From contig JAFTCU010000002.1 of NCBI GenBank assembly GCA_017454585.1, forward strand, positions 1 to 16,202: a stretch of 16,202 nucleotides of DNA, written 5' to 3'. Below the pieces are notes generated by a model, which had not been told where the DNA came from, did no database searches, and saw only the letters and a list, made by a program, of their open reading frames with translations. The DNA comes from Thermoguttaceae bacterium (lineage in GTDB: Bacteria; Planctomycetota; Planctomycetia; Pirellulales; Thermoguttaceae). Positions 1-7,973 of the stretch are shown here, piece after piece. The position numbers were made by a program, and so were the translations under genes. The number at the start of each line of letters is the position of its first letter. Position 1 is the first letter of the stretch.

Positions 1-17
1 AAAGACTACGCCCCGTT

Positions 18-34
18 AAAAGCCGCAGGCTTTT
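18..34. terminator. short inverted repeat after the A2M gene, possible weak terminator
   Basis: AAAAGCC (18-24) and GGCTTTT (28-34) form a perfect 7-bp stem with a 3-base loop. It lies about 40 bp past the A2M stop codon, and on the minus strand the right arm ends in four T. The U-tract is short, so termination is only a possibility. Confidence 0.35.
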
Positions 35-38
35 CCAC

Positions 39-66
39 CTCCTCACTCCTAACTCCTCACTCCTAA
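39..66. repeat. four tandem 7-bp repeats CTCCT(C/A)A
   Basis: Four heptamers follow each other without gaps: CTCCTCA, CTCCTAA, CTCCTCA, CTCCTAA. The block can also be read as a 14-bp unit repeated twice. It sits just outside the A2M gene, between its stop codon and the small hairpin. Short heptamer repeats of this kind are known from intergenic DNA of some bacteria; here they have no evident coding role. Confidence 0.8.
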
Positions 67-72
67 CTTTTT

Positions 73-3000
73 TCACTCTTTGTCGCGGCACTCGATTTTC
101 ATCTCGTCGCTGTTCGCCTTCAGCTCCGGCGCGTACATCGCTTCCATCCGGGTCGGCAGAGCCGAGACTTTACCCGGAGTTTCCGCGCGCATACGGTATG
201 TGACGGAGTGAATTCCTTCACGGAGATTCTGAACGAAGAAGCAGACCCGATTGTCGCGGTATTCCACGTAGGCGTGCAGCGCGTTTCCGTTGTAGCCGCT
301 CTTCGCGTCCACCGTTTCAAAACCGGCCGGCTTCATGTCCTCGATCAGGATGTACGAGTAGTCGTTCTTGCTTTCGATGGTGAGTTCCACCTCGACCAGA
401 TCGCCGCTGGTGACCGCCTCGCCCGACTTCATCGGGATGCGCTCGTACTTCACGACGTTCTGTTTCACGAGCTTCCCGTGCGTGTCCGCGGCGTTCTGCG
501 TGGCTTCGACACGCTGGAGACGGAAGTATTTCCGTTCTACCTTCACCTCAAGGCCCGTCTTGGGGATGAAGTCCTCGAGCGTGAAGTAACGGGCGTAGCC
601 GTTGAAGTAGAGCGGCCCGTCGCCGGTCCGGCGGAGTTCCACCTTGTGCGTGCCCGTGGTGACCGCCTCCCCTTCAAGCAGGTACGTCAGATCGGCCGTA
701 AAGAGATTTTCCGGCGTGATTTCCACCGTCTTCTTCACTTCGCCGTCGAGCAGAACGTCCACTTTCATCTGCGGCGCCAGTTCGTTCGTCGTGCGCAGGT
801 ACTGCGTGAACGCTTCCAGAACCTGAGCCGTGTCGCGGGTGGAGGACCAGTACGTCGCGTTCTTCCGATTGTTCAGCAGGTACTTCACGATCCACGCGGC
901 CTTTTCGAGGCTTTCCTGTCTCCCGTCGAGGCAGAGCAGACGCAAGTACGCCGCCTGCGTTTCAATGTCGTTTCCGTACCAGTACCACCAGTAGCAGAAC
1001 GACGGAAGCGAGAGGTGCGCCGTCTGGTTTTCCGCGTCGCGGACCAGGAACTGCGTCAGGTACTCGAAAACCGTCCGGAAGCGGTCTTTTTCCTCACGCT
1101 GGAAGAAGGCGATCCCCGCCAACGCGTTGGATTGGGTCGAGAGTTTCACACGGTCACGGAAGATGAAATTGCTCATCTCGTTCATGTCCGCCGAGGAAAC
1201 GCCCGCCTGCGCGAGAGTCGCGAAGACCAAAACGTCCATTTCGCTCACCTGCGACTTCATGTCCGCGTCGCGGTATTTGGCCGGGATCTCTTCACGCTTC
1301 GGATTCACGTCAACTTCCGGGTGTTTCGGATCGCGGTGTTCTTTCCTCCAGGATTCCAGCCATCTGAAGTACTCGACCCAGAGGCGCAGCTCGGCGACTT
1401 CTTCGCGTTGTTCGCGCATCAGCCACGCGATTCCGGACTGGATGGAACGTTCGACCGCCTCCGAATTTTCCAGCTCGCCGAAGACTTCCGCCTGCTGGGC
1501 GAGCAAAAGACCACGCGTCACCAGTGCGGTCAGGTGCGGAGTGGAGTGTTCGCCGGAGCCGGAGAACCAGCCCCAGCCGCCGTCCGCGCACTGCATGTTG
1601 ACCAGCCGGTCCACGCCGATCGAGAGGATCTCGTGGAATTTCTCGTCGTTGAAAACCGGGTCGCTGGCGCGGTTCTGGTGGAGTTTCTTCCACTGCTCGG
1701 CGCGTTTCTTCGGGTCGCCGATCTCCTGCGCGTTCAGATTGTTCGTCTGCCCGGCGATCTCATCGAGATCGACCCCCGCGTCGGTCAGCGCCTTGCGGGC
1801 CAAAACCGCCGGGAGGAAGCGGTTGAGCGTCTGCTCCGTGCAGCCGTACGGGTACTCGACCAGGTACGGGATCGCGTCGAGCATCGCACCGGCAAGCGTC
1901 GGCGAGTAACGGATCTCCAGCGCCGAATCTTTCGGGCGGCGGGCTTCCGGAATCGTGAATTCCATGGCGGCCGAATCCTGCGTCAGCTCGGAGAGTTTCG
2001 CGCTCGGGATCATGCCGCTGCGGGCGTCCTGCTTCGCCATTCCGTGGATCTGGACCGGAACGCTCAGCTGCATGGCGTCGGACTCTTCGTCGGTCTGGGC
2101 GGTCATCGTCACGACGAGTTTGCCCTCGTTTTCAGCCCGAACGAGCCAATCGACGCGGGACTCACCCTTGGGCGGAACCGTGACCGTGACGGTCTTTTCC
2201 GACTTCAGCGCGGCCGTGCCGGAATCGCCGAGATCGATCGAAACCACGACTTTTTTCTCGGTCGCGAGGTAATTGTGCACGTTGGCCGTGAGGAGCAGTT
2301 CGTCGGAGGTCGTGATGAAACGCGGCGTCTGCATCCGGAGGATCAGGTTCTTGGCCGTAACGACTTGGGTCTCGGCTTTTCCGACGCGAGTCCCGGCCCC
2401 CATCGCCCAGGCGCAGACTTTCCACGTCGTGAGGTTTTCGGGCATCGGGAATTCGACGCGGGCTTCGCCCTTTTCGTCCGTCACGAGACTGGCGGACCAG
2501 TATGCCGTGTCGGCGAAATTCTTGCGGATGGTCGCGGCGACGAGCTTCTTTTCCTCCTTCGCTTTATCGCTTCCGGGCTTTCCTTCCGCCGTCTTCAGCT
2601 CGCTCTGCGGACTCTGCTTGGCGCCGTTTGCCATAGCCATTCCCGCGGCTTTCTCCATCCTCATCATTCCCATCGCCATCTCCGGAGCGGGAGCAGCGGC
2701 AGGCATCGGGGCCGCATCCATAAGCATTTCTGCTTCGGCCTCTTCGACCACCATCCCATCTTCATCAGCGTCCATCCTTCGGGCCATAGACTTGAGCATC
2801 CGGCCACGGGATTTGCTCTTGCGCAGGAAAACTCCGCCATCCTGACCAATTCGCACGCCGAAACCGTCTCTCAAATCGCCGTACAATTGGAAGTACCAGA
2901 ATCGACCCAGGTCACTCATCATCGAGGAGCCCGGCTTCTGCATGTTACCCGAATTGAGGAACGTTGTGCTTTGAGTCTCCGGGTAATGATTACGCTTCCA

Positions 3001-6000
3001 GCTCCAGAAGTGGCGGTAAATGTCCGAAATGTTGGAACCGCCGGAAATGTACTCGAGCGATTTGTCGTACACCGTCAACACGGTCTCGCCGACGAACGGC
3101 TTCCCGTACTGGTCGGTCAGACGGAGCGTCACCTCGGCCTTTTCGCCCGGCAGGAAACGATCTTTCACCGGAATGACTTCCAGATTCAGGATCCGTTTTT
3201 CAGGCGGGACGCAAATTTCCTTCGTGACGGCATAGACCTCGGATTTTGCCGTGGTCAGCGCCTCGATGAAGAAGTTCGGCTGGTCGCAGTGACGCACCGG
3301 AAGTTCCACGAGCTGGCTCTTTCCGTGCATCTGAATGTAACGCGGAGCCGAGCAGTAGCCGTCCTGCGCGCGTTCAAAGAGCACGACCGTAGCGTCGGGC
3401 TGGTTCGTGTTGATCATGAGCTTCACCACGTCGCCGGGCTTGTACTCGGAACGGTCGGGAATGATCTCCAGGTCATTGAAGCGGAGGTCCGAACCGGTGA
3501 AACTCTGGCCGCGAACGGTCAGAATGGTCGCGCCTTCGACCGTCTTGGGATTTTCACCCTCACTGGTCACGACGCACGCGACGCGGAACTGGCCGGATTG
3601 GGTCGCCTTCAGCGTGTAATTGGCCATTCCGTCTTCAGTCAATACGACGTCAGCGGTCTGGAGCTCCTTCTGATTCGGCGTGCCCTTTTCGTCGTAGCTC
3701 AGCGCAAAAACGTGGACTTTCGCGGAGCCTTTGACCGGTTTTCCGTCCAGGGTCTTCGCGGCAAACGAGACCGGGATTTGGTCACCGACTTCCAGCCATG
3801 CGCGGCGGGTCCAGACGTTCACTTTGAACGGACTTCGGGCGGCCAAAACGGTTCCTTCGCCGGTGATCACGCGGCGGGAAGCGTCTTCCACGTCCGCCAC
3901 GATCCTGTACTGGTGGTCGGAGTTTCCGTAAAGGGCGGCGGCGATCGAAGTATCGACCGTGATTTCGGCTTTACCTTCCATTTCGGGCGTGAGTTTGATC
4001 TCGCCTTCGAGGACCAGTTCCTCGTCACTTCCGTGGTTTCTGTACCACGGCGGTTCCGGGGCGAGGCATCCCCAACGTCTCCAGCCGGGGAACCAGCCGT
4101 AATTTTCCGTGTACCACCAGTAGCCGGGGCCGTAGAGCCAATCCCACGGGGCGGGGGCGTACCAGCGCGTGTTGTACGTTTCGCGCAGAACGCGGTATTT
4201 TACGGTTCCGTTCGCGACCGGAGCGCCGAAGTAGTATTTCGACGTGACGCCGACTTTCATCGTGTCGCCGAGCATGACCGGCTCTTTCGGAGCGTCCACC
4301 GTCACTTCAAATTCCGGCTTGCGGTACTCCTCCATGCGGAACGTGATCCGACCGTAGCACCGGTCCTTTGCAGAATCCCAAAGGGAGATCAGGTACTGGC
4401 CGAGTTTGGCGTCTTTGGCGAGTTCATAATCACCGGAAACGCCGCCGTATTCGTTGGTTTTGACCTTGATTTCTTCAACGTCGTCGCCATTGGGGGAGCT
4501 GATGACCAGCGTCATATCCGCATTGGCCATGGTATAGGGTTCCATCGGCTCGTACGGATCCTTTTCCTCAGCTCCATCGCCTTTTTTCGCCCCAGTCTCC
4601 CAGTAATTGTGGAGATCGTAGAGGGCCTGCGCGAACCAGAATTTATAGTGGACCGTCTGCTCCGGTCGGTAAATCGGCCGGTCGGTCATCCCGTAGGCTG
4701 AAATTTGATCCCAGAAATCATCATGGCGCGCACGGCCGTAATTGAAATGGGACTGATGCAGACCAAAGAACGCCTCGATGCGCTCGCCCCCCGGCCGTTT
4801 GGCAGAGATGAAGTACTGGAACCCCTGCTCGAGGTTTTTCGTGGTGGCCTGCCACGTGCCGTTTTCGTCGCACTGCGCCTTGACTTCGTTTTTAAAGACC
4901 TGAACCAGATCGCGGCGGCGGGAGTCTTTGTTTTCCAGCCACTCTTTGCGCCAGCCGGTGAATTCGAGCACAGCGCCCGGGATCGCTTTCCCGGTCCGGG
5001 AGTCAGCGACGTAGCACCACGTCGCGTCGTCAAGCCGCTTGGTCGCGATCATGACGTCCTGGATCCAGGCCACGATGCACGCGGAGTTTCCGTTTTCCAG
5101 TTTCATTTCCACGAAGTACGCGCCGGGCCCGTTGACTTTCAGCGGGGTTTCGATCGAACGGTCCTTGAAATTCTCAGCCGGTTCCAGCGCGACGTCCCAC
5201 GTGGTCCTTTCATTGGTCACAAACTCGTTTTTATTCTCATAAATCAGTCTGGAAACGAGATTCTGGGGTTCAAACTGGTAAAAATCCGTCTTCATCTTCC
5301 CTTGAGGGACCGGGCCTTTGGCCGCCGCTTCGCGAATGGCGTTTTTCAGGGCCGCCTCAAGTTTCTCAAGATCCAGACGCACAGCCGTGAAGGATGCCTT
5401 TTTCGCATTTCTGAACCGGAGGCGAAGCATTGGATTTTCGGAGGTCTGCTGGCGCAGCGGCTCGAACCTCGCCCAGTTGCCGGTGATCGTGTTCGTCCAG
5501 TCACTAAAATCCATCCCATTATACGGCATTTTATGGAATTCGGCCGGGATGTCTGTGAGTTGCACCGCGTTCATCTGACTGAAAAGCTCGACGGCGTGCG
5601 GGTACTGCCGGCGGTTCATCGCGATCATCGCCAAGTGCTTGTACGCCAGCTTCTGGAACCGGCCCGGTCTGGAAGCCAGATCCTTGAAGATCTGAATGTA
5701 ATTCGCTCCGTCCGGCATCGTGAAACGCCTGATCCCCGTCGCTGTCCGCGCGATGGTTTCCGAATCAGAAAGGGTTTCGAGCTGAAGGAGACTGGATTCC
5801 CTCGTCATTTCTTCCTGAGTTTCGTCCCCGGTCGCGGAGGCAAAACGGTCCCAGATCTGGGCAAGAGTCTGCTCGCCAAACTGGCGCTGATAGAAAATCG
5901 CGAGGCGGTAAGTTTCCTCATCGCGGAAGAGTTTCGCAATCGTTTCGTTTTGGCACTTTCCACTCTCTGCCAGGGCCCAGCGCCAGCGTTCGCCGTCCGA

Positions 6001-6741
6001 CTTCGCGGTCTCAAACGATTCCGGAACCGCAAAGATCAGCGGCGTTCCGTCTTCATTCACCGGCGTGCCTTCGACCTGGCTGGAGCGGCGTCCCTCAGAC
6101 CACGGGTTTTCCGTGTCGGCATCGGGAAGCGTTTTAATATCAGTCAGGTCCTGCAGTTCCCACGACGTGTAATTTCCACCGCGGCCGTTCTGGATAAATT
6201 CTGCAAAATCGATGTAGAACCAGCCCCGTGCGATGGGGTCAGTCTCTTTTTTAACCTTTTCAGCCGCCTGAGTCATAAGCTGCAGCGCACGAATACGGTC
6301 ACGTTCAAAAGCCGAGGCGTATTCTCCATTCCTCTGCTGGTTTCCCCTATAAAACTTTCCAGCGACGACACGGCCGTGATGATCCACAGAATTCCATATC
6401 GCCGCAGCGACCTGAAGCGCGCGCCACGATTCCCCATAAACGGACGTGAATTTTTCCATAAAATCATCGATTTCCGACGAACGGTTCAGATTTTCCAAAG
6501 CCGCGATACGAAAACGAAGTACAAAAGAAAGCTCCTCGGCATTTTTCTCATCGACCCAATTCGGGTTCATTACGGGCTCGTTTTGATCCCCAAAAAGCGA
6601 GAGGTCCACGACCTCGATCACTTTCACGTATTTACCGTCCTCCATAAGTTTCTGGAGATGATTCGTAACTTTTTTACCTTCCTGCATTCCGCCAAATGCC
6701 CCAAGCGAAAGCAACGTCAACAGAACGATTCCATACTGCAT
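73..6741 (-). CDS. alpha-2-macroglobulin family protein, thioester-containing, exported
   Basis: This 2222-residue protein is probably a periplasmic or surface protease-trapping macroglobulin. The start at 6741 is preferred to the longer open frame (to 6810) because it gives a hydrophobic N-terminal signal (MQYGIVLLTLLSLGAFGG) and has AGGAG 8 nt upstream. There is no lipobox, unlike E. coli YfhM. Visible landmarks are: an N-terminal helical region to about residue 500; an MG2-like TDRPIYRPEQTV near 686-697; a Trp/Pro-rich stretch at about 858-901; a low-complexity Met/Ala/Glu/Lys segment at about 1315-1398; the A2M domain core (YWSASLVTDEKGEARVEFP) from about 1409; the thioester motif YGCTEQ with C1634 and Q1637; a GGWGWF motif of the alpha/alpha-toroid domain near 1718; and a C-terminal MG10-like domain. 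C and Q of CxEQ form the covalent thioester in this family, so the protein looks trap-competent. No pbpC neighbour is visible. The family call is firm; the physiological target is unknown. Confidence 0.93.
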   Translation of the reverse strand: MQYGIVLLTLLSLGAFGGMQEGKKVTNHLQKLMEDGKYVKVIEVVDLSLFGDQNEPVMNPNWVDEKNAEELSFVLRFRIAALENLNRSSEIDDFMEKFTSVYGESWRALQVAAAIWNSVDHHGRVVAGKFYRGNQQRNGEYASAFERDRIRALQLMTQAAEKVKKETDPIARGWFYIDFAEFIQNGRGGNYTSWELQDLTDIKTLPDADTENPWSEGRRSSQVEGTPVNEDGTPLIFAVPESFETAKSDGERWRWALAESGKCQNETIAKLFRDEETYRLAIFYQRQFGEQTLAQIWDRFASATGDETQEEMTRESSLLQLETLSDSETIARTATGIRRFTMPDGANYIQIFKDLASRPGRFQKLAYKHLAMIAMNRRQYPHAVELFSQMNAVQLTDIPAEFHKMPYNGMDFSDWTNTITGNWARFEPLRQQTSENPMLRLRFRNAKKASFTAVRLDLEKLEAALKNAIREAAAKGPVPQGKMKTDFYQFEPQNLVSRLIYENKNEFVTNERTTWDVALEPAENFKDRSIETPLKVNGPGAYFVEMKLENGNSACIVAWIQDVMIATKRLDDATWCYVADSRTGKAIPGAVLEFTGWRKEWLENKDSRRRDLVQVFKNEVKAQCDENGTWQATTKNLEQGFQYFISAKRPGGERIEAFFGLHQSHFNYGRARHDDFWDQISAYGMTDRPIYRPEQTVHYKFWFAQALYDLHNYWETGAKKGDGAEEKDPYEPMEPYTMANADMTLVISSPNGDDVEEIKVKTNEYGGVSGDYELAKDAKLGQYLISLWDSAKDRCYGRITFRMEEYRKPEFEVTVDAPKEPVMLGDTMKVGVTSKYYFGAPVANGTVKYRVLRETYNTRWYAPAPWDWLYGPGYWWYTENYGWFPGWRRWGCLAPEPPWYRNHGSDEELVLEGEIKLTPEMEGKAEITVDTSIAAALYGNSDHQYRIVADVEDASRRVITGEGTVLAARSPFKVNVWTRRAWLEVGDQIPVSFAAKTLDGKPVKGSAKVHVFALSYDEKGTPNQKELQTADVVLTEDGMANYTLKATQSGQFRVACVVTSEGENPKTVEGATILTVRGQSFTGSDLRFNDLEIIPDRSEYKPGDVVKLMINTNQPDATVVLFERAQDGYCSAPRYIQMHGKSQLVELPVRHCDQPNFFIEALTTAKSEVYAVTKEICVPPEKRILNLEVIPVKDRFLPGEKAEVTLRLTDQYGKPFVGETVLTVYDKSLEYISGGSNISDIYRHFWSWKRNHYPETQSTTFLNSGNMQKPGSSMMSDLGRFWYFQLYGDLRDGFGVRIGQDGGVFLRKSKSRGRMLKSMARRMDADEDGMVVEEAEAEMLMDAAPMPAAAPAPEMAMGMMRMEKAAGMAMANGAKQSPQSELKTAEGKPGSDKAKEEKKLVAATIRKNFADTAYWSASLVTDEKGEARVEFPMPENLTTWKVCAWAMGAGTRVGKAETQVVTAKNLILRMQTPRFITTSDELLLTANVHNYLATEKKVVVSIDLGDSGTAALKSEKTVTVTVPPKGESRVDWLVRAENEGKLVVTMTAQTDEESDAMQLSVPVQIHGMAKQDARSGMIPSAKLSELTQDSAAMEFTIPEARRPKDSALEIRYSPTLAGAMLDAIPYLVEYPYGCTEQTLNRFLPAVLARKALTDAGVDLDEIAGQTNNLNAQEIGDPKKRAEQWKKLHQNRASDPVFNDEKFHEILSIGVDRLVNMQCADGGWGWFSGSGEHSTPHLTALVTRGLLLAQQAEVFGELENSEAVERSIQSGIAWLMREQREEVAELRLWVEYFRWLESWRKEHRDPKHPEVDVNPKREEIPAKYRDADMKSQVSEMDVLVFATLAQAGVSSADMNEMSNFIFRDRVKLSTQSNALAGIAFFQREEKDRFRTVFEYLTQFLVRDAENQTAHLSLPSFCYWWYWYGNDIETQAAYLRLLCLDGRQESLEKAAWIVKYLLNNRKNATYWSSTRDTAQVLEAFTQYLRTTNELAPQMKVDVLLDGEVKKTVEITPENLFTADLTYLLEGEAVTTGTHKVELRRTGDGPLYFNGYARYFTLEDFIPKTGLEVKVERKYFRLQRVEATQNAADTHGKLVKQNVVKYERIPMKSGEAVTSGDLVEVELTIESKNDYSYILIEDMKPAGFETVDAKSGYNGNALHAYVEYRDNRVCFFVQNLREGIHSVTYRMRAETPGKVSALPTRMEAMYAPELKANSDEMKIECRDKE
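1831..1848 (-). other. thioester motif YGCTEQ of the A2M protein
   Basis: The codons TAC GGC TGC ACG GAG CAG encode YGCTEQ, with Cys at residue 1634 and Gln at 1637. The CxEQ core matches the internal thioester of macroglobulins and complement C3/C4. It is intact here, whereas some family members have lost the cysteine. Confidence 0.9.
2548..2799 (-). other. low-complexity linker in the A2M protein, candidate bait region
   Basis: Residues about 1315-1398 of the A2M protein are rich in Met, Ala, Glu, Pro and Lys, with segments such as EEAEAEMLMDAAPMP and AMGMMRMEKAAGMAMA. The segment lies directly before the conserved A2M core domain. In animal macroglobulins the protease-sensitive bait region lies at about this place. 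Identification as the bait is inferred from position and likely disorder. Confidence 0.5.
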
Positions 6742-6749
6742 TGATTTAT

Positions 6750-6754
6750 CTCCT
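6750..6754 (-). promoter_or_regulatory. ribosome binding site AGGAG of the A2M gene
   Basis: AGGAG on the minus strand lies 8 nt before the ATG at 6741. It decides the start in favour of the signal-peptide-bearing product over an in-frame ATG at 6810. Confidence 0.75.
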
Positions 6755-6826
6755 GTTTTAAAGAAAAAAACACATCTAAAACTTATGACGTGTTTTAAAG
6801 AAAAAAACACATCTAAACTTATGACG
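6754..6826. repeat. 36/37-bp tandem duplication upstream of the A2M gene
   Basis: Unit 1 (6754-6790) and unit 2 (6791-6826) are identical apart from one extra A in unit 1. Each begins TGTTTTAAAG, contains a run of seven A and ends CTTATGACG. The duplication lies in the 5' region of the A2M gene, directly beyond its ribosome binding site, and also carries the alternative upstream ATG. Confidence 0.9.
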
Positions 6827-6868
6827 AACGAAAGTGCGTCCTATTTCATACTTTTCCCAATTTTACCA

Positions 6869-6919
6869 GAAAATTTTCAAAAAAGAAAGAGCCCCCCCGA
6901 AAATTTATTGGAAATTTTC
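6869..6919. promoter_or_regulatory. GAAAATTTTC-type palindromes upstream of the GDPD promoter
   Basis: A perfect 10-bp palindrome GAAAATTTTC lies at 6869-6878. The same sequence recurs, split by 5 bases, as GAAAATTT (6899-6906) and AAATTTTC (6912-6919), ending 7 bp before the -35 box. The position fits either an operator pair or an AT-rich UP element. The function is inferred. Confidence 0.45.
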
Positions 6920-6925
6920 AGGCAC

Positions 6926-6954
6926 TTGACAAATTTGGGGATTTGTGATAAAAT
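6926..6954 (+). promoter_or_regulatory. sigma-70 type promoter for the GDPD gene
   Basis: TTGACA (6926-6931) and TAAAAT (6949-6954) are separated by 17 bp, close to the housekeeping sigma consensus. Transcription would begin near 6961 and give a leader of about 113 nt before the ATG at 7074. An inverted repeat ACAAAT/ATTTGT (6929-6934 and 6941-6946) overlaps the -35 box and spacer and could be an operator. Confidence 0.75.
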
Positions 6955-7062
6955 GGGTTCTACTTGTGGAAGAGGCCAGATAGAGGGATCGCTCAGAAAG
7001 CAACGAATTGCCCCTCTTGTTTACGGCCATGAACCCAGGATAAAATTCCCCCCATTTACACA

Positions 7063-7067
7063 AAGGA
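7063..7067 (+). promoter_or_regulatory. ribosome binding site of the GDPD gene
   Basis: AAGGA lies 6 nt before the ATG at 7074 and supports that start, which gives a clean signal peptide. Confidence 0.7.
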
Positions 7068-7073
7068 CTGATC

Positions 7074-7922
7074 ATGAAAAAACTCACCCCCATCCTTTCA
7101 TTTCTGACTGTCGTGTTTGTTCTGTCTGTTGTTCAGGCGCAGGCACAGTTACCGGAAATCGCCCACAGAATCCACTCCATGGCGCACCGCGGCGACTGGT
7201 ACAACGCCCCCAACAATACGCTCCCGAGCCTGAAAATGGCGATCGAAACCGGCGTCGATTCCTGCGAATTTGATGTCCGCCGCACCAAAGACGGCGTCCT
7301 CGTTCTGAGCCACGACGGGACGTTCGAGCAAGCCACCAACGGCGCCTGCAAAGCCAAGGTAGGTGACCTGACTTTCGAGGAAGTCCGTAAACTTGATGTC
7401 GGCGCCTACAAAGGCGAAGCCTGGAAAAACACGCAGTGCCCCACCCTCGATGAAGTTCTTGACCTTTTCAAAGGCTCCGGCTGCATCCCGGTCATTGAGA
7501 TCAAGGAATTCGGCACGGAACGCCAGATCGCCGACGCGATCATTGCGCACGACATGGTGAAGGAAGTGGCGCTGGTCTCGTTCAACCACGAATCGATCCG
7601 CCGTATGTGGGAATACTGCCCGGGGATCTATGCGTACCGGAACGGCGGAACCCGCGGCGACAAAACGGACGAGGAATTTGTCGCCTGGTTCATCGAAAGC
7701 CAGAAAGACTGCCCGTATAAAGTCGCCAATCCGGATTGGGGCCAGATGAAGAACACGCACACGGTCAAGCTCCTGAAAGAGGCCGGTTTCGTCGTCAGCA
7801 CGTGGATCATCGACGATCCGAAGCTCATGAATGAATTGCTCGACGCGGGGATCGACACGATGACGACCAACCGCCCGGCCGTTCAGGTCCAGGTCTTCAA
7901 AGAAAGAGAAAACAAGAAATAA
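7074..7922 (+). CDS. secreted glycerophosphodiester phosphodiesterase family protein
   Basis: This 282-residue protein belongs to the GDPD/PLC-like TIM-barrel family. These enzymes hydrolyse glycerophosphodiesters to glycerol 3-phosphate and an alcohol, using divalent metal. An N-terminal signal peptide (MKKLTPILSFLTVVFVLSVVQAQA) predicts export. Family motifs are: AHRGD with H38 and R39; CEFDVRRTKDG with the metal-ligand pair E65 and D67; SHD with the second catalytic His, H80; VIEIKE with E142 and K144; and the C-terminal STWIIDDP and GIDTMTTNRP segments. One oddity is PNNT (N47) where most members have PENT. Length is normal for a bacterial periplasmic GDPD. It has its own promoter and terminator, so it is a single-gene unit, divergent from the A2M gene. 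Phosphate or glycerol scavenging from phospholipid debris is likely, but the substrate is not shown by the sequence. Confidence 0.92.
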   Translation: MKKLTPILSFLTVVFVLSVVQAQAQLPEIAHRIHSMAHRGDWYNAPNNTLPSLKMAIETGVDSCEFDVRRTKDGVLVLSHDGTFEQATNGACKAKVGDLTFEEVRKLDVGAYKGEAWKNTQCPTLDEVLDLFKGSGCIPVIEIKEFGTERQIADAIIAHDMVKEVALVSFNHESIRRMWEYCPGIYAYRNGGTRGDKTDEEFVAWFIESQKDCPYKVANPDWGQMKNTHTVKLLKEAGFVVSTWIIDDPKLMNELLDAGIDTMTTNRPAVQVQVFKERENKK

Positions 7923-7929
7923 AAAAAGA

Positions 7930-7970
7930 GGGGAGGAATCATTCTTCAAGGTTCCTCCCCACCCTTTTTT
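7930..7970. terminator. bidirectional intrinsic terminator
   Basis: GGGGAGGAA (7930-7938) and TTCCTCCCC (7952-7960) form a perfect 9-bp stem, extendable by a G-T and a G-C pair. T-rich sequence follows on the plus strand (7964-7971). A run of A at 7920-7927 provides the U-tract on the minus strand. It lies between two convergent genes and can end both transcripts. Confidence 0.88.
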
Positions 7971-7973
7971 TCG

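Larger units (their letters stand above)
6742..7073. other. 332-bp divergent intergenic region between A2M and GDPD genes
   Basis: No convincing gene lies here; the open frames crossing it lack family resemblance and overlap real genes. On the A2M side there is the 36/37-bp tandem duplication. In the middle are AT-rich palindromic elements and a strong plus-strand promoter. On the right is a leader of about 113 nt for the phosphodiesterase. I found no convincing minus-strand promoter for A2M. Confidence 0.7.

Noticed and set aside
208..4701. A 1497-codon open frame on the plus strand opposite the A2M gene
   Set aside because: It has no family resemblance, is rich in Arg, His and Val as expected of an antisense shadow, and the opposite strand carries a clear conserved A2M protein.
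4705..6744. A 679-codon open frame on the plus strand opposite the N-terminal half of A2M
   Set aside because: Antisense shadow without recognisable domains or a start signal.
6785..7273. Plus-strand open frame across the A2M-GDPD gap
   Set aside because: It overlaps the GDPD gene in another frame, crosses its promoter and shows no recognisable domain.
7149..7949. Minus-strand open frame opposite the GDPD gene
   Set aside because: The plus strand has intact GDPD motifs, a promoter and a ribosome binding site.
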